A DNA stretch of 64,000 nucleotides from Opitutia bacterium (GCA_002721705.1 PBLJ01000030.1:7947-71946); one strand, 5' to 3'; shown: positions 27,886 through 38,822, counted from the stretch's first letter. The notes: a model not told the origin generated them from the letters alone. Numbers and translations: made by a program.

Positions 27886-29520
27886 CTAGCGAACGACTTT
27901 AACTTGGTCTCCTGCTCGCAAGTTCCGCGGATCTCCGAATTCCGGTAGGATATTCGCGACGCAGTATTTCGGCTTGGCGTCGGTTATCTTGATCCGAGCA
28001 GCTTGCTTGCCTTCCTTGACCAAGGTGAACAAATTGCCGTTGGACAGGCCGTTTTCTGAACCAATGTAAAGGATGATGAGACCGTCTCTAGGCAGAATTC
28101 GAAGAACGTTGGTCATTATGCCATCGAACTTTGGCTCCTCAAGTCCTTCCCCCAATGGGTTGTTTTGCCCTGGAGTGAGGTTGCTTGGAACTACCGGCTG
28201 TTGGGGGGGGGCTTCACCCTCGGCTGGAGCCGCTTCCTCACCGTCACCAACTAGAACCGTTGGGTTTTCTTCATCAAAATAATTAGGCCTCGTCTTCTCT
28301 TCGGCTCCCGCAATCTCACCCTTGAATTCCTTCGTGGCTTCCGTCCAACCGCGCAAGTACTCGTCTTGACCGAAATTGATTTTGTCGCGTTCCTTTTCCT
28401 GCAGTTGGCCTTCGTAGTTCTCGCGAGTGTCTTTCATTTTTGTCTTCCACTCGTCATCTAGCTCCTGTTTGGCAAGTTCAGTGGCTTGAAGATTGGCTTG
28501 AGTTTCAGCCAACTTCTCTTTTTCACGTCCCAATTCGACTTGCAGCGCTGTCTTTTCGGTTTCCCCCTTTTTATAACTCTTTTGCCATTCGACCAGAAGA
28601 TGTTTCACTTCACCGTTAAATTGCGGATCCACCCCTTGGTCCCCTTTCGAAATATCCTCTTGGGCTATTGATGCGACACGCCTAATCTGAAGAGCAATGA
28701 TTTTTTGATCCTTGTCGGCAACCTGTTGACGCAAGGCATTGATTTCGCCAAAGAGTGTTTCGCGTTCCCAAAAGAACTTTGCGAAGGCGGCCTTCAACCG
28801 ATCTTCGGCACTATCACTTTTGGAAGAGGTTTCCTCCCGATTCTTGACTTTTAATTCCTTGCTGACTTGGTACCCTTTTTTCTCCATCAGGCCTTTCAAA
28901 GCACTATTGGCAGAGGTGGCTCTATTCGACACTGTTTGGTTCTCGAAAAGAGCGTCGATCGTGTCGGCTTGGTTTGCAATTTGGTTAATTTCGTCGGGAA
29001 GCATTTCCAGTATCTCGGGCACACCGTTTGGCATATCCACCCCATATAATTCGGGAGCCAAAGGATGTGGGTTCCTTGCGCCTGGATGAAATTCGGGATT
29101 TTCCGCGTGTTTCTTGCTGTTTATGTTTTCTTCGTCTTCATCCGGATTTACCCCTTCACCAACGAGTTTCTCGATCGCCTTGGTCCTCAGCGTGTCGATA
29201 CTAAGAACGGTCGTGGGATCTTTTTGGGCAATGGTTTCGTTAAAGAGTTTCTTCTCTTCCTCATAAGCTTTCCAATCCTCATCACTGCCTAGCACTTCGT
29301 AGGCTAGATTGGTGTTTTCCTCAAAAATGGATATTTCGTCGTCGTCGGTACCGAGCTTGCCATCCTTGCCTGGGCCGCCAAGCAGGGTGGTGATGTAGTC
29401 CATGTCCTTGTCCCCACCAATCTTTTTCTTGATGTTCGTTCCAGTCATGTGCCATAGCGTAATTGACCCACCGATTAGAAGGATTGTAAGCACACGTAAG
29501 ATAACGCTGAAAATATTCAT
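27886..29520 (-). CDS. N-terminally membrane-anchored coiled-coil protein with a small C-terminal domain
   Basis: TM helix VILRVLTILLIGGSITLWHM; long E/K/Q-rich heptad-like region; C-terminal GLIILYIGSENGLSNGNLFTLVKEGKQAARIKITDAKPKYCVANIL. Confidence 0.7.
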   Translation of the reverse strand: MNIFSVILRVLTILLIGGSITLWHMTGTNIKKKIGGDKDMDYITTLLGGPGKDGKLGTDDDEISIFEENTNLAYEVLGSDEDWKAYEEEKKLFNETIAQKDPTTVLSIDTLRTKAIEKLVGEGVNPDEDEENINSKKHAENPEFHPGARNPHPLAPELYGVDMPNGVPEILEMLPDEINQIANQADTIDALFENQTVSNRATSANSALKGLMEKKGYQVSKELKVKNREETSSKSDSAEDRLKAAFAKFFWERETLFGEINALRQQVADKDQKIIALQIRRVASIAQEDISKGDQGVDPQFNGEVKHLLVEWQKSYKKGETEKTALQVELGREKEKLAETQANLQATELAKQELDDEWKTKMKDTRENYEGQLQEKERDKINFGQDEYLRGWTEATKEFKGEIAGAEEKTRPNYFDEENPTVLVGDGEEAAPAEGEAPPQQPVVPSNLTPGQNNPLGEGLEEPKFDGIMTNVLRILPRDGLIILYIGSENGLSNGNLFTLVKEGKQAARIKITDAKPKYCVANILPEFGDPRNLRAGDQVKVVR

Positions 29521-29632
29521 AGAGCTTAAGGTTGTTTAAAAAGTAAAGTACGTAGGCTTTTCTCCGAATGCAAATCCTTTTAGGATTCCAGTCGAGGAAG
29601 CGTTCGATGGATTGATTTCAATATGAAGTGAA

Positions 29633-31213
29633 TCAAGGATTTCCGGTCGAAAAAGAGAAAACGTCTTCTGTGGGATTTCCAGTCGCTTTGCGGCAATAGC
29701 TTTCAGGCTCATTGACAGCTAAATTCTCGAGGATTTTGAACACCCAATCCTGTTTGTCTGCATGATCAATCCCACAGGAAACTTCGTTTGCGGTGAGTTC
29801 CACGCCAGGGTTTTCCCGTAGATGATCCCGCACCGATTCACGAACTGCGAGGACCGCGGCTGCCGCTTTCTTTCCCGCTTCCACGCCGGGCTGGTGATAA
29901 GCATTGATGCCGATGAGGTAGGCGTACAAGCCTACCGCTCGCTCGAACAAGGCGATCAATGCGCCGATCGAACTAGGCAAGAGCTCGGCAATGGACAAGG
30001 TGATTGATTTTCGACCATTTTCATGAAGAGCGGTACGGGTTCCAAGAAAGAACCCATGCAGGTAGTCACCTGAGGTGACGTTGTTCCCGTCGACGATGGG
30101 GCTTTTGGCATCACGATGCTTCAAGACCTCGATGAAGAGAGCGAAGAAATTCGGGACTCCTTCACGGAGTTGTTGGACGTAGGCATGCTGGTCGGTCGAA
30201 CCCTTGTTGCCGTAAACGGCGATGCCTTGGTGGACGAGGTTGCCCTCCAAGTCGCGTTCCTTGCCAAGAGATTCCATGACCAATTGCTGGAGGTATTTTG
30301 CAAAGAGCTCGAGCCGGTCCTTGTAGGGGAGGACGACCATGTCACGGGACCCTTTGCCGTCGGTCAGGTGATACCATGCAAGAGCGAGCATGGCAGCGGG
30401 GTTGCCTCGGAAGCTTGGATTACGAGTGATTTGATCCATTCGGCTGGCCCCATCAAGGAAATCGTCGACGTCAATGCCTTGCAAGGAAGCGGGCAGAAGG
30501 CCTACGGCGGCAGTTTGACTGGTGCGACCACCTACCCAGTCCCACATCGGAAGGAAGTCCAGCCAACCGTTGGCTTTGGCGTATTCATGTAGCTTGCTGC
30601 CTTCCCCGGTTATGGCGATCGCTTGCTTGGCAAAGTCGAGGTCTTGCTTCTCGAAGGCGTGTTGGGCCTCCAGCATGCCATTGCGGGTTTCCGCTGTGCC
30701 ACCTGACTTGGAAATCACTAAGACGAGTGTGGTTGCAAGACGTGATCCGATCTCGGAAAGGGTCAAATCGATGCCGTCGGGATCCGTATTGTCGAAAAAA
30801 TGAACCGTCAGCTTGTCTTTATCGGGATGCCCCAAGGCTCGTCCAACGAATTGAGGACCCAAAGCGGAACCACCTATGCCAATGACCAGAAGCTCGGTGA
30901 AGGGGCCTGTGGGGGCCTTCAGTTCGCCGGAGTGAACGCGCTCCGCCACTTGCTTGGTCTTCGTTTGAACCTCTCGAATACTTTCGGCTATCTCGTTGCT
31001 AGGAGCCTTTTCGGGTGCTCGTAACCAATAGTGGCCAACCATGCGGTTTTCGTCCGGATTAGCGATAGCGCCGCCTTCCAAGTCCACCATCATTCGGAGG
31101 GCGTCTTCGGCTTTGGACGTCATGGATCCCAGAAAGCCATCCGGGAAGTCGACAAGAGAGAAATCGGCCGAAAAACCGATTTCGGGAAAAGAAAGATACA
31201 AATCTTGGTTCAT
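29633..31213 (-). CDS. pgi: Glucose-6-phosphate isomerase
   Basis: [83 protein letters not shown]. Confidence 0.95.
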   Translation of the reverse strand: MNQDLYLSFPEIGFSADFSLVDFPDGFLGSMTSKAEDALRMMVDLEGGAIANPDENRMVGHYWLRAPEKAPSNEIAESIREVQTKTKQVAERVHSGELKAPTGPFTELLVIGIGGSALGPQFVGRALGHPDKDKLTVHFFDNTDPDGIDLTLSEIGSRLATTLVLVISKSGGTAETRNGMLEAQHAFEKQDLDFAKQAIAITGEGSKLHEYAKANGWLDFLPMWDWVGGRTSQTAAVGLLPASLQGIDVDDFLDGASRMDQITRNPSFRGNPAAMLALAWYHLTDGKGSRDMVVLPYKDRLELFAKYLQQLVMESLGKERDLEGNLVHQGIAVYGNKGSTDQHAYVQQLREGVPNFFALFIEVLKHRDAKSPIVDGNNVTSGDYLHGFFLGTRTALHENGRKSITLSIAELLPSSIGALIALFERAVGLYAYLIGINAYHQPGVEAGKKAAAAVLAVRESVRDHLRENPGVELTANEVSCGIDHADKQDWVFKILENLAVNEPESYCRKATGNPTEDVFSFSTGNP

Positions 31214-31217
31214 GTCC

Positions 31218-32912
31218 TCAGAAATTGTCGGTTACGGCGCCAAGGGAAGCAGAGCTAACGAGTTTTGCGTATTTGGCCAAGACGCCTCTCTTTTCCTTGG
31301 GCTCCGGAGCGGTCCAAGCATCTAGGCGAGCCTTCAAATCGTTCTCTTCCAAGTCGAGGTTGAGCTCGTTTTTTTCGGCGTCGATCGTGATTGGGTCGCC
31401 GTTGCGAATAATTCCAATCGTTCCACCCACTGCCGCTTCCGGTGTGACGTGACCCACGACAAAGCCATGGCTGCCTCCGGAGAAGCGACCATCGGTGATC
31501 AGAGCGACGCTTTCTCCCAGCCCTTTGCCCATTATTGCTCCAGTCGGCGATAGCATTTCACGCATCCCGGGGCCTCCGACGGGACCTTCGTTGCGGATAA
31601 CGACGACGTGTCCCGCTTCGACTTCCCCGTCGAGAATCCCTCGCAGGGAATCTTCTTCGGACTCGTAGACGATGGCTTTGCCGGTAAAACGCAGGCCTTC
31701 CTTGCCGGTAATCTTGGCCACGGCTCCTTCGTTGGCCAAGTTGCCGTACAGAATACGTAAGTGGCTATCTGCCTTAATGGGGTCATTGAAAGGGCGCACA
31801 AGATCTTGGCCATCAGGGTAGGGGGCATAGGGCTTCGTGTCGGCGAGGTTTTCCCTGACCGTTTTTCCCGTTACGGTTAAGCAATCGCCATGCAGGAGCC
31901 CTTCTTCAAGAAGTGTATTTAGCAAGGGCCGGAGTCCGCCGATGCGAACGAAGTGCGACATGTTGTACTTGCCGCTGGGTTTCAAATCGCAAAGGAGAGG
32001 GACTCGTTTCCCAATTTCCGTGAAGTCATCCAGTGAGAGAGGAACGTCCGCTGCGTGAGCCATGGCCAGAAGGTGCAGTACCGCGTTGGTCGAGCCACCC
32101 AACGTAATGACGACGGTAATGGCATTCTCGAATGCCTCGCGACTCATGATGTCTCGAGGCTTCAAGTTACTTTCCAGCAATTGTACGACAGCCTCGCCGG
32201 CCTTCATAGCGTCGAACCGCTTTTCCTCCGAGACAGCTAATTGAGCGGAGCTGTCGGGAAGGCTCATGCCCAAAGCCTCGATGGCCGATGACATTGTGTT
32301 TGCCGTGTACATGCCGCCGCAAGAACCATGCCCCGGTATGGCGCACGCTTCGATTGCCTTTAGTTCTTCTTCGTCGATTTTACCTCCCGCGAATTGGCCA
32401 ACTGCTTCGAAGACGGAGACTATGTCGACTGGTTTCTGTTTGTGAATACCAGGCAATATGGTGCCACCATAGACAAAGATGCCCGGACGATTGAGTCGAG
32501 CCAAGGCCATTACCGCCGCTGGCATGTTCTTGTCGCATCCACCGATCGCGACGACTCCGTCCATGCCTTCGGCTCCCACGACCGTTTCGATGGAATCCGC
32601 AATGACTTCCCTCGATACTAAGGAATATCTCATGCCGGGAGTGCCCATGCTGATGCCATCCGATACCGTGATGGTTCCAAATGGGACTGCTTTGCCACCC
32701 GCTTGGTCCACGCCGACAACTGCTTGTTTGCCCAGTTCGTCGAGATGCGCGTTGCACGGCGTGACCATGCTCCATGCGGAACATACGGCTACCTGCGGTT
32801 TCTCGAAATCCTCGTCGCTGAATCCCACTGCGCGAAGCATGGATCGGTTGGGCGCTCGATCTGAGCCATCCACGATGACGGAAGAGAAGGGTCGGCTACT
32901 TGAGGTTTTCAT
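31218..32912 (-). CDS. ilvD: Dihydroxy-acid dehydratase
   Basis: [90 protein letters not shown]. Confidence 0.97.
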   Translation of the reverse strand: MKTSSSRPFSSVIVDGSDRAPNRSMLRAVGFSDEDFEKPQVAVCSAWSMVTPCNAHLDELGKQAVVGVDQAGGKAVPFGTITVSDGISMGTPGMRYSLVSREVIADSIETVVGAEGMDGVVAIGGCDKNMPAAVMALARLNRPGIFVYGGTILPGIHKQKPVDIVSVFEAVGQFAGGKIDEEELKAIEACAIPGHGSCGGMYTANTMSSAIEALGMSLPDSSAQLAVSEEKRFDAMKAGEAVVQLLESNLKPRDIMSREAFENAITVVITLGGSTNAVLHLLAMAHAADVPLSLDDFTEIGKRVPLLCDLKPSGKYNMSHFVRIGGLRPLLNTLLEEGLLHGDCLTVTGKTVRENLADTKPYAPYPDGQDLVRPFNDPIKADSHLRILYGNLANEGAVAKITGKEGLRFTGKAIVYESEEDSLRGILDGEVEAGHVVVIRNEGPVGGPGMREMLSPTGAIMGKGLGESVALITDGRFSGGSHGFVVGHVTPEAAVGGTIGIIRNGDPITIDAEKNELNLDLEENDLKARLDAWTAPEPKEKRGVLAKYAKLVSSASLGAVTDNF

Positions 32913-33004
32913 TGCCTAAGAGATTTTTCCTACTATTGTTAAATACATTCGAAGAGGGTCTCAAAAAGCCTCAACCAGCCCTTGTAGCAACCTTGTTTTT
33001 TTCA

Positions 33005-34081
33005 ATGGACCTAAATCTGGAGGAACTGCGCGGAAAGATTGATAAGGTGGATCGAGAGATTGTCGACCGCCTCAATGAACGCGTTCGCTTGGCTGCCGAG
33101 ATCGGGCGATTGAAACACGAAGCCGATGAACCCTTGTATGTTCCCGCTCGCGAGGAGGAGGTGTTCGAGAAGCTTTTGGAATTGAGCGACGGGCCGCTCG
33201 ATGAGCCTCCTTTGCGAGCGATCTACAGGGAAATCATCTCGGCATCCATCGCCTTGGAGAAAAAAATGATCATTGGCTATCTTGGTCCTGAAGCGACCTT
33301 CACCCACCAAGCGGCGATAAAGAATTTCGGAAGCAGTCTGAACTACAAACCTCTTCATACGATTGGGGAGGTTTTCGAGGAGGTCGAACGCGGTGATTGC
33401 GATTACGGTGTGGTGCCCATCGAAAATTCGACTGAGGGAGCGGTGTTTCACTCCTTGGACATGTTGGTGGAAACCGATCTCACGGTGATAGCGCAAATCT
33501 ATCTACCCATTCGTCATTGCTTGATTTCACAACACGAGTTGAACGATATCGAGAGTGTTCTTTCCAAGGATCAGGCTCTTGGGCAGTGTCGAGAATGGCT
33601 TCGCCGTAATTTGGCGCATGCTCAACTAGTGCCGGTGGCTAGTACTTCCTCGGCGGTCGAGCGAGCAAAGCAGGACACGAAAACCGCTGCAATCGCAGGC
33701 CATCTAGCTGCCGAGCTACATGGTTTGCCAGTTTTGGTCGAGGATATCCAAGACAAGAAAGAGAACGTCACACGATTTTTGGTCATCGGACCCAAGGCAT
33801 CCGCCCGCCGAGAGAACACCAATTACAAGACCAGCGTCGTCTTGTCGGTCAAGGACAAGGTCGGAGCTTTGCAAGAAGCGCTTGAGCCATTCAGCGATCG
33901 CAAGCTCAACCTAAGTAAAATCGAGTCGAGGCCAAGCAGGCGCAAGGCTTGGGACTACTATTTTTTCGTGGATGTCTTGGGGCATCACGAAGACGACCTT
34001 GTGAGCGAGGCCTTGGGCGAACTTGAGGAAAACTGTCCTTTCGTGAAATGCCTAGGCAGCTATCCCGTAACCGAGACCTAA
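33005..34081 (+). CDS. pheA: Chorismate mutase / prephenate dehydratase (P-protein)
   Basis: MDLNLEELRGKIDKVDREIVDRLNERVRLAAEIGRLK; IGYLGPEATFTHQAA; VVPIENSTEGAVFHSLDML; ESRPSRRKAWDYYFFVDVLGH. Start moved from 32900. Confidence 0.95.
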   Translation: MDLNLEELRGKIDKVDREIVDRLNERVRLAAEIGRLKHEADEPLYVPAREEEVFEKLLELSDGPLDEPPLRAIYREIISASIALEKKMIIGYLGPEATFTHQAAIKNFGSSLNYKPLHTIGEVFEEVERGDCDYGVVPIENSTEGAVFHSLDMLVETDLTVIAQIYLPIRHCLISQHELNDIESVLSKDQALGQCREWLRRNLAHAQLVPVASTSSAVERAKQDTKTAAIAGHLAAELHGLPVLVEDIQDKKENVTRFLVIGPKASARRENTNYKTSVVLSVKDKVGALQEALEPFSDRKLNLSKIESRPSRRKAWDYYFFVDVLGHHEDDLVSEALGELEENCPFVKCLGSYPVTET

Positions 34082-34127
34082 AGGTTTTTTCTTTACCCGT
34101 GGATCGATCTCCAAAACCCTACTCCTC

Positions 34128-35300
34128 ATGAAATACGCCAAAGCTTTGCTTTTTATTTGCTTCTCGACCGCGGTGTTTTCCGCTGCCGCCGACGATACCA
34201 TCTACGACTGGACCAACGTCGAGGGAAAGACAATCCGCGCTCAATTCGTGAAAAGCGATGGAAGTAGCGTTACCATCATAATGAGTGGGCGTCGCTTTGA
34301 TTACCCTCTCGCCAAGCTAAACGCCGAGTCGCAAGCCTTGGCCAAGAAGTTGGCTTCCGGAAATAGTCGCCCCACCGGGGAAGTGGATCCTTTCGGGCCG
34401 GGAACTCCCACTCCTGCTCCCGCTCCAGAAAACAAGCCAAAGCCACCGGTTGCCGACAAGAACCCGCTCAACGTTGGCGGCAAAGCCCTTTTGCCTACAA
34501 TTGGCGAGGGGCAATGGTCTCGCTATTACACCGTCAACAAAGGACGGAACTTCGACGTCGCGGTGCATGCCAACGGTCGTCTATATTTTTTCCTCAAGGA
34601 TTCCGATGGCGAGGTCATCGGCAAGCCTTTGCGTTTGTCCTTTCGAGTGGGGTATTACACCAAGAAGGATCCTAGCAAAGGTTATCCCCATGCCTATTAT
34701 CGAGACAATCCTGACAGCGACTACACTTTGCGCAAAATGGTTTCTTTCGAGCCGCCCTCCGCTCCACCTTCGGAATCGGGTTTTCGCAAGCTGGAGTTAG
34801 TCGCCAACTACGACGACGAGGTGAAGCTGAAAATGGGTTTCGAGGTTTCCAGCAACCGTGTTGCGATCACAGGGGAACCGGTTGACCCTCGAAGCGCCGA
34901 GCATGCAAGTGTCATGGCGATCGACGTGTACGTTCCGCAATCCATAGAGGTGCCCGATAATTGGCGGGCTCCCGACTGGACGCCTGTGGTCGGGGACACC
35001 ACGCTTTCGGTAGTACCTTCCAAAGGTGGTCGAGCCGTTGATTTGTCTTATTTGGACAAATGGGAAGACATCAAGAAAAAGACTGGGATTTCACGCGACA
35101 TCCAAGAAGCTGAATTGCATGGCAAACTCTTTGGTAAACGCAAAGTGAGCTTGGCTTCGAAGAGTTTTCGCGACCTTCGCTTCATGATTATGCGCTATGT
35201 CGGCGTATTCCCCTTTCAGCCCTATCACTTGGTTTTAGAGGATAGCAAGACAGGCGGCGAGATCGACCGCAGCCGCCGTCTCGAAATCGAGATCCGCTGA
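34128..35300 (+). CDS. Secreted protein with SHD1-like N-terminal domain
   Basis: Signal peptide MKYAKALLFICFSTAVFSAAA; YDWTNVEGKTIRAQFVKSDGSSVTIIMSGRRFDYPLAKLNAESQALAKKLA; rest uncharacterised. Confidence 0.65.
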   Translation: MKYAKALLFICFSTAVFSAAADDTIYDWTNVEGKTIRAQFVKSDGSSVTIIMSGRRFDYPLAKLNAESQALAKKLASGNSRPTGEVDPFGPGTPTPAPAPENKPKPPVADKNPLNVGGKALLPTIGEGQWSRYYTVNKGRNFDVAVHANGRLYFFLKDSDGEVIGKPLRLSFRVGYYTKKDPSKGYPHAYYRDNPDSDYTLRKMVSFEPPSAPPSESGFRKLELVANYDDEVKLKMGFEVSSNRVAITGEPVDPRSAEHASVMAIDVYVPQSIEVPDNWRAPDWTPVVGDTTLSVVPSKGGRAVDLSYLDKWEDIKKKTGISRDIQEAELHGKLFGKRKVSLASKSFRDLRFMIMRYVGVFPFQPYHLVLEDSKTGGEIDRSRRLEIEIR

Positions 35301-35307
35301 AGCTTAA

Positions 35308-35325
35308 CCCCGCCAATCAGCGGGG
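35308..35325. terminator. Possible shared terminator hairpin between convergent genes
   Basis: CCCCGC-CAATCA-GCGGGG perfect 6-bp stem between stops at 35300 (+) and 35347 (-); no clear U tract. Confidence 0.4.
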
Positions 35326-35346
35326 AGTCGGAATTCGTGAGAGGGG

Positions 35347-36048
35347 CTAACGCTTGCCCCAGGAAGCGAGGGCTCCGTTGGGGTTCGATGATACGTCGCG
35401 TCGTCCGTCCTTGGTGATCGTTTTGCCATCTGCCCCTACTATGATCAGGGCGGGGATACCGCGGACACCATATTTTTGAGCCAAGGCATTCGCTTCCTTG
35501 GAACGATGCTTGATGGTAAACCACTTCATATCAAACTCCTTCATGTAGCTCATTTGCGCGGCGGGGCTTCTGTCCGAGCTCACGAAAACGACCTCGAAAT
35601 CTTCTTTGTTGGCGTCACGAAACTTTACCAAACTTGGGGTGAAAGCTTTGCAGGGAGGGCACCAATGGGCGGAGAAATAGAACCCTACGGTTTTGCCTGC
35701 GAGTTCATCGCGTGAAACTTCCTTGCCTGAGGAGTCAATCAGCTTCTCGGGCAGCAGTTTGGTCAATTCCGGTCTCAATTCCTTGGTTGCCTTGTCCGTT
35801 GAGAGTGCCGAGCCTTTTTTCTTCGCCACGTACCACTCCTTGACGTACTCTTTATCCGAGGGGCTCAGTAACTCCAATTGAACCGGCAAACGACGTCCGT
35901 CCTCCGCTTGAATGATGGCAGTGAGGTTGGCGTAATCGATCAGTTCTCCCTCGATCGTCGTGCCTGCTGTACTGGTCCAAGTGCGAGCTTGTAAAGAGGC
36001 TGCGGTGGTCAAGGCAAGGAATGCAATCCAATTGGTTTTCATGATCAT
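35347..36048 (-). CDS. Secreted thioredoxin-like (nucleoredoxin/TlpA-type) protein with SHD1-like N-terminal domain
   Basis: TWTSTAGTTIEGELIDYANLTAIIQAEDGRRLPVQLELLSPSDKEYVKEW; VGFYFSAHWCPPCKAFTPSLVKF (WCPPC). Confidence 0.88.
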   Translation of the reverse strand: MIMKTNWIAFLALTTAASLQARTWTSTAGTTIEGELIDYANLTAIIQAEDGRRLPVQLELLSPSDKEYVKEWYVAKKKGSALSTDKATKELRPELTKLLPEKLIDSSGKEVSRDELAGKTVGFYFSAHWCPPCKAFTPSLVKFRDANKEDFEVVFVSSDRSPAAQMSYMKEFDMKWFTIKHRSKEANALAQKYGVRGIPALIIVGADGKTITKDGRRDVSSNPNGALASWGKR

Positions 36049-36221
36049 TGTGAGTGGATTTTGGTTCTAGTAATTAAAGTGTCAGTGTTCATTCAATACT
36101 ATAAAAGGTGCCTCGCTTAAAGATTTTTTTCTTGCCCGAAGGGCTGTTTTTAGGCGCACATGTCCGCTCTAGCATTCAATTTTCATTCCCTTCACCCTAG
36201 GAACTTAACAAGAGGATACAG

Positions 36222-37253
36222 ATGAGCAACCCATCGCCGAAACTACACAACGCCATGTGGCCTGGTCTCGTGGGCAAAGGAGACGAAGAAGGTCAAGAAC
36301 CTCCTATCAGCCTCGAGCGCATGCTTGATTTGTCCGCCGCCGCAGAGGTCGATGGTCGCAAGTTCGATGGCATCGACTACTTTCTTTTTCTTCCCCACAC
36401 TGATCCCGAGGCGTCCGACGATGAACTCAAGGGGATCGCTGACCTCATTGAGGGCAAAGGCTTTGACGTCGGGTCCTTGGTGGCCCCTGTTTGGCCCGGC
36501 ACGGTGGGGGATTCGGCCATGGGCGACGACGAATCAACCAGCAAGTTCTTGGACGCCGTCAAGATGGCTTGTCGCATCGCCGGAGTATTCAATGATCACG
36601 GTGTGCGCAAGCGGGGCGTTATCCGCATAGACTCAGCTGAGTTCGGCGTTGAAAAATGGCGCGAGGACGCAGCTGCCAGCACGACGAAAATCGCCAAGAC
36701 GTTCAGGGAGGCCGCCAAGATCGCCGAGGGGCATGGTGAACGTCTCGCCGCCGAGGGTGAAATTTGCTGGGCAGGCATGCACAGTTGGAAGGACATGCTG
36801 GACCTGTTGGAAGAAGTGGGCATGCCCGAGACACTCGGTTTCCAAGCCGATCTAGCTCACACCTACCTTTACACGCTTGGCTACAACGCACCTGAGCACG
36901 CCCTTTTGCAGGAAGGCTACTCCGACGAGGAGTTTTACGCGGCTTATGAGAAAATGACCGACAAGTTGCGTCCCTGGACGATCGACTTTCACGTCGCCCA
37001 GAATGATGGCCAAGTACACGGAGCCGGCAGTCACGACAAGACGGGAAAGCATTGCCCAGCGGACGATCCCAACGGCAAGCTGGACATTACGAAATGCTCA
37101 GGTTATTGGCTCAAGGATGCTGCCTCACGCGGAATTGAGCATATCTGCTGGGATGGGTGCATGTTTCCCAACGCCACTTTGGAAAACCCCGACACCTGGA
37201 ACGTCATACTGAAGGCCATGATCGACGTGAGCGAAGCGCACGGCTGGAGTTGA
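36222..37253 (+). CDS. Sugar phosphate isomerase/epimerase (TIM barrel)
   Basis: TIM-barrel pattern: [81 protein letters not shown]. Confidence 0.75.
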   Translation: MSNPSPKLHNAMWPGLVGKGDEEGQEPPISLERMLDLSAAAEVDGRKFDGIDYFLFLPHTDPEASDDELKGIADLIEGKGFDVGSLVAPVWPGTVGDSAMGDDESTSKFLDAVKMACRIAGVFNDHGVRKRGVIRIDSAEFGVEKWREDAAASTTKIAKTFREAAKIAEGHGERLAAEGEICWAGMHSWKDMLDLLEEVGMPETLGFQADLAHTYLYTLGYNAPEHALLQEGYSDEEFYAAYEKMTDKLRPWTIDFHVAQNDGQVHGAGSHDKTGKHCPADDPNGKLDITKCSGYWLKDAASRGIEHICWDGCMFPNATLENPDTWNVILKAMIDVSEAHGWS

Positions 37254-37275
37254 TCATACTTTCCCTTTATTCGAT

Positions 37276-37304
37276 AAAGCCTCTTGTCTCGGCAAGGGGC
37301 TTTT
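37276..37304 (+). terminator. Rho-independent terminator after 36222..37253
   Basis: AAAGCCTCTTG-TCTCGG-CAAGGGGCTTTT: 8-bp stem (one G-T pair) extended by A/T pairs, followed by T-run. Confidence 0.7.
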
Positions 37305-37325
37305 CCACGAAAACACGAGACTGCA

Positions 37326-38306
37326 ATGGCTGAGGCACGCGTGCTTGTGACAGGTTCGACCGGTTGCATCGGTTCCGCAACCGTAAATTGGTTATTGGAC
37401 AATGGAGTCGATGAGGTCGTGGGTTTCAACCGAAGTAATCCCGGACCAACGAAGGATTCGCGTCATCGCAACCTACAAGGCGACGTAACTGATCAAGCGG
37501 CTTTGCAAGAAGTACTCAGGCACTTGTGCCCCAGTCACGTAATTCATCTAGCTGCCTTGCAAACCCCCGAATGCCGGGATCATCCCTTTCGCGGCATGGA
37601 AGTGAACTTGGTGGGAACCGTCAACCTGTGTCGGGCATGCGCCTCTTTGGACAAACCCTTGGAACGGTTTGTCTTCGCCAGTTCCGGAGGAGTGTTCGGG
37701 CCTCGTTCCACCTATGGCCCTGCGGGTGTGCAACCCAATGACCCCTATCTGCCGCATAGCTTGTACGGCTATTGGAAGATAGGAGGAGAGGGGGTTGCGC
37801 AAGCCTTTCACCAGGAGACGGGCGTGCCCACTGCCTCTCTTCGCTTGGCCACCACTTATGGGCCGGGTCGCGACTTGGGGTATACGGCCGCCGGCACCCG
37901 AGCCCTCAAGGCAGTGGCCCTCGGAGTTCCGTTCGCGATCCCCTACAAGGGCAGCGAACATTATCACTTCGTGGATGACGTGGGAGCGGGGTTTGGTTGC
38001 GCCGCCCTGCATCCTTTTTCAGGACACGAAGCATTCAACTTGCGTGGCGAAACTCGGACGGTTGAACAGTTCCTTGAGTTGTTGCATGAAACGGCCGGTG
38101 CCTGCGGGATCGCGGATCAGTGCAAGGTGCACGTGGCATCCGATGCCGAGGAAACGCCATTCGTTTACGAATTGAACGCCGACAGCGCCGTGGCCGCTTT
38201 CCCGGAGATGCCCTTGACGAATATAAAGGAGGGGTTGCGAATCTCCCTGAAATACTACTTGGCAGCCGCGGAGGCCGGAGAGTTGAGCATGTCCGACTTA
38301 CACTAG
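37326..38306 (+). CDS. NAD-dependent epimerase/dehydratase (extended SDR)
   Basis: MAEARVLVTGSTGCIGSATVNWLL (TGxxGxxG); FVFASSGGVFGP; LYGYWKIGGE (YxxxK). Start moved from 37284, which lies in the terminator. Confidence 0.87.
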   Translation: MAEARVLVTGSTGCIGSATVNWLLDNGVDEVVGFNRSNPGPTKDSRHRNLQGDVTDQAALQEVLRHLCPSHVIHLAALQTPECRDHPFRGMEVNLVGTVNLCRACASLDKPLERFVFASSGGVFGPRSTYGPAGVQPNDPYLPHSLYGYWKIGGEGVAQAFHQETGVPTASLRLATTYGPGRDLGYTAAGTRALKAVALGVPFAIPYKGSEHYHFVDDVGAGFGCAALHPFSGHEAFNLRGETRTVEQFLELLHETAGACGIADQCKVHVASDAEETPFVYELNADSAVAAFPEMPLTNIKEGLRISLKYYLAAAEAGELSMSDLH

Positions 38307-38309
38307 GAC

Positions 38310-38822
38310 TCAGTCGGATGCCGTTGTCTCTTCTTCGTTCTTGGGGTCGGGTTGCGATTGGTTTTCCTTCACCCGCTGGGACAAGACTTCCTTTACCAAC
38401 GCTAACGCTTCCTCTTCGGACACCTCTTCCGATCCCTCTTTGACCGACTCTTCCGCCGAATCCTCCTCGCTCCCTTCCTGCACTGCGTGCTTCCTGGCCA
38501 ACTCGAGGGCCTCGACGCGGCTTCGCTGCCCGCGTTCCGAGAATTTGGCGATCTGCAGCAAGGAGTCGGCCCCATCCAGGAATGCATTGCCAACGTAGTG
38601 GATCAGCAAGGCCGTTACACTGCCCCCCAGTACCACGCTGACGGACAGAAGAACTACCATCGGTTGATCCTTGTCCATGGAAGTGAAGATCGTAGCTCCA
38701 CCGACCAAGGATAACAAAGCCATGATTACACAACAGACCAAAAGAATGGTACGACCGGCATTGTAGCAGGTGTTTCGCCTGATCGATTGGAGCACTCCCT
38801 GAGTACGTTGCTTCTTGGCCAT
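38310..38822 (-). CDS. Two-TM membrane protein with acidic C-terminal tail
   Basis: TILLVCCVIMALLSLVGGATIF and VVLLSVSVVLGGSVTALLIHYVG, then Glu-rich tail. Confidence 0.65.
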   Translation of the reverse strand: MAKKQRTQGVLQSIRRNTCYNAGRTILLVCCVIMALLSLVGGATIFTSMDKDQPMVVLLSVSVVLGGSVTALLIHYVGNAFLDGADSLLQIAKFSERGQRSRVEALELARKHAVQEGSEEDSAEESVKEGSEEVSEEEALALVKEVLSQRVKENQSQPDPKNEEETTASD

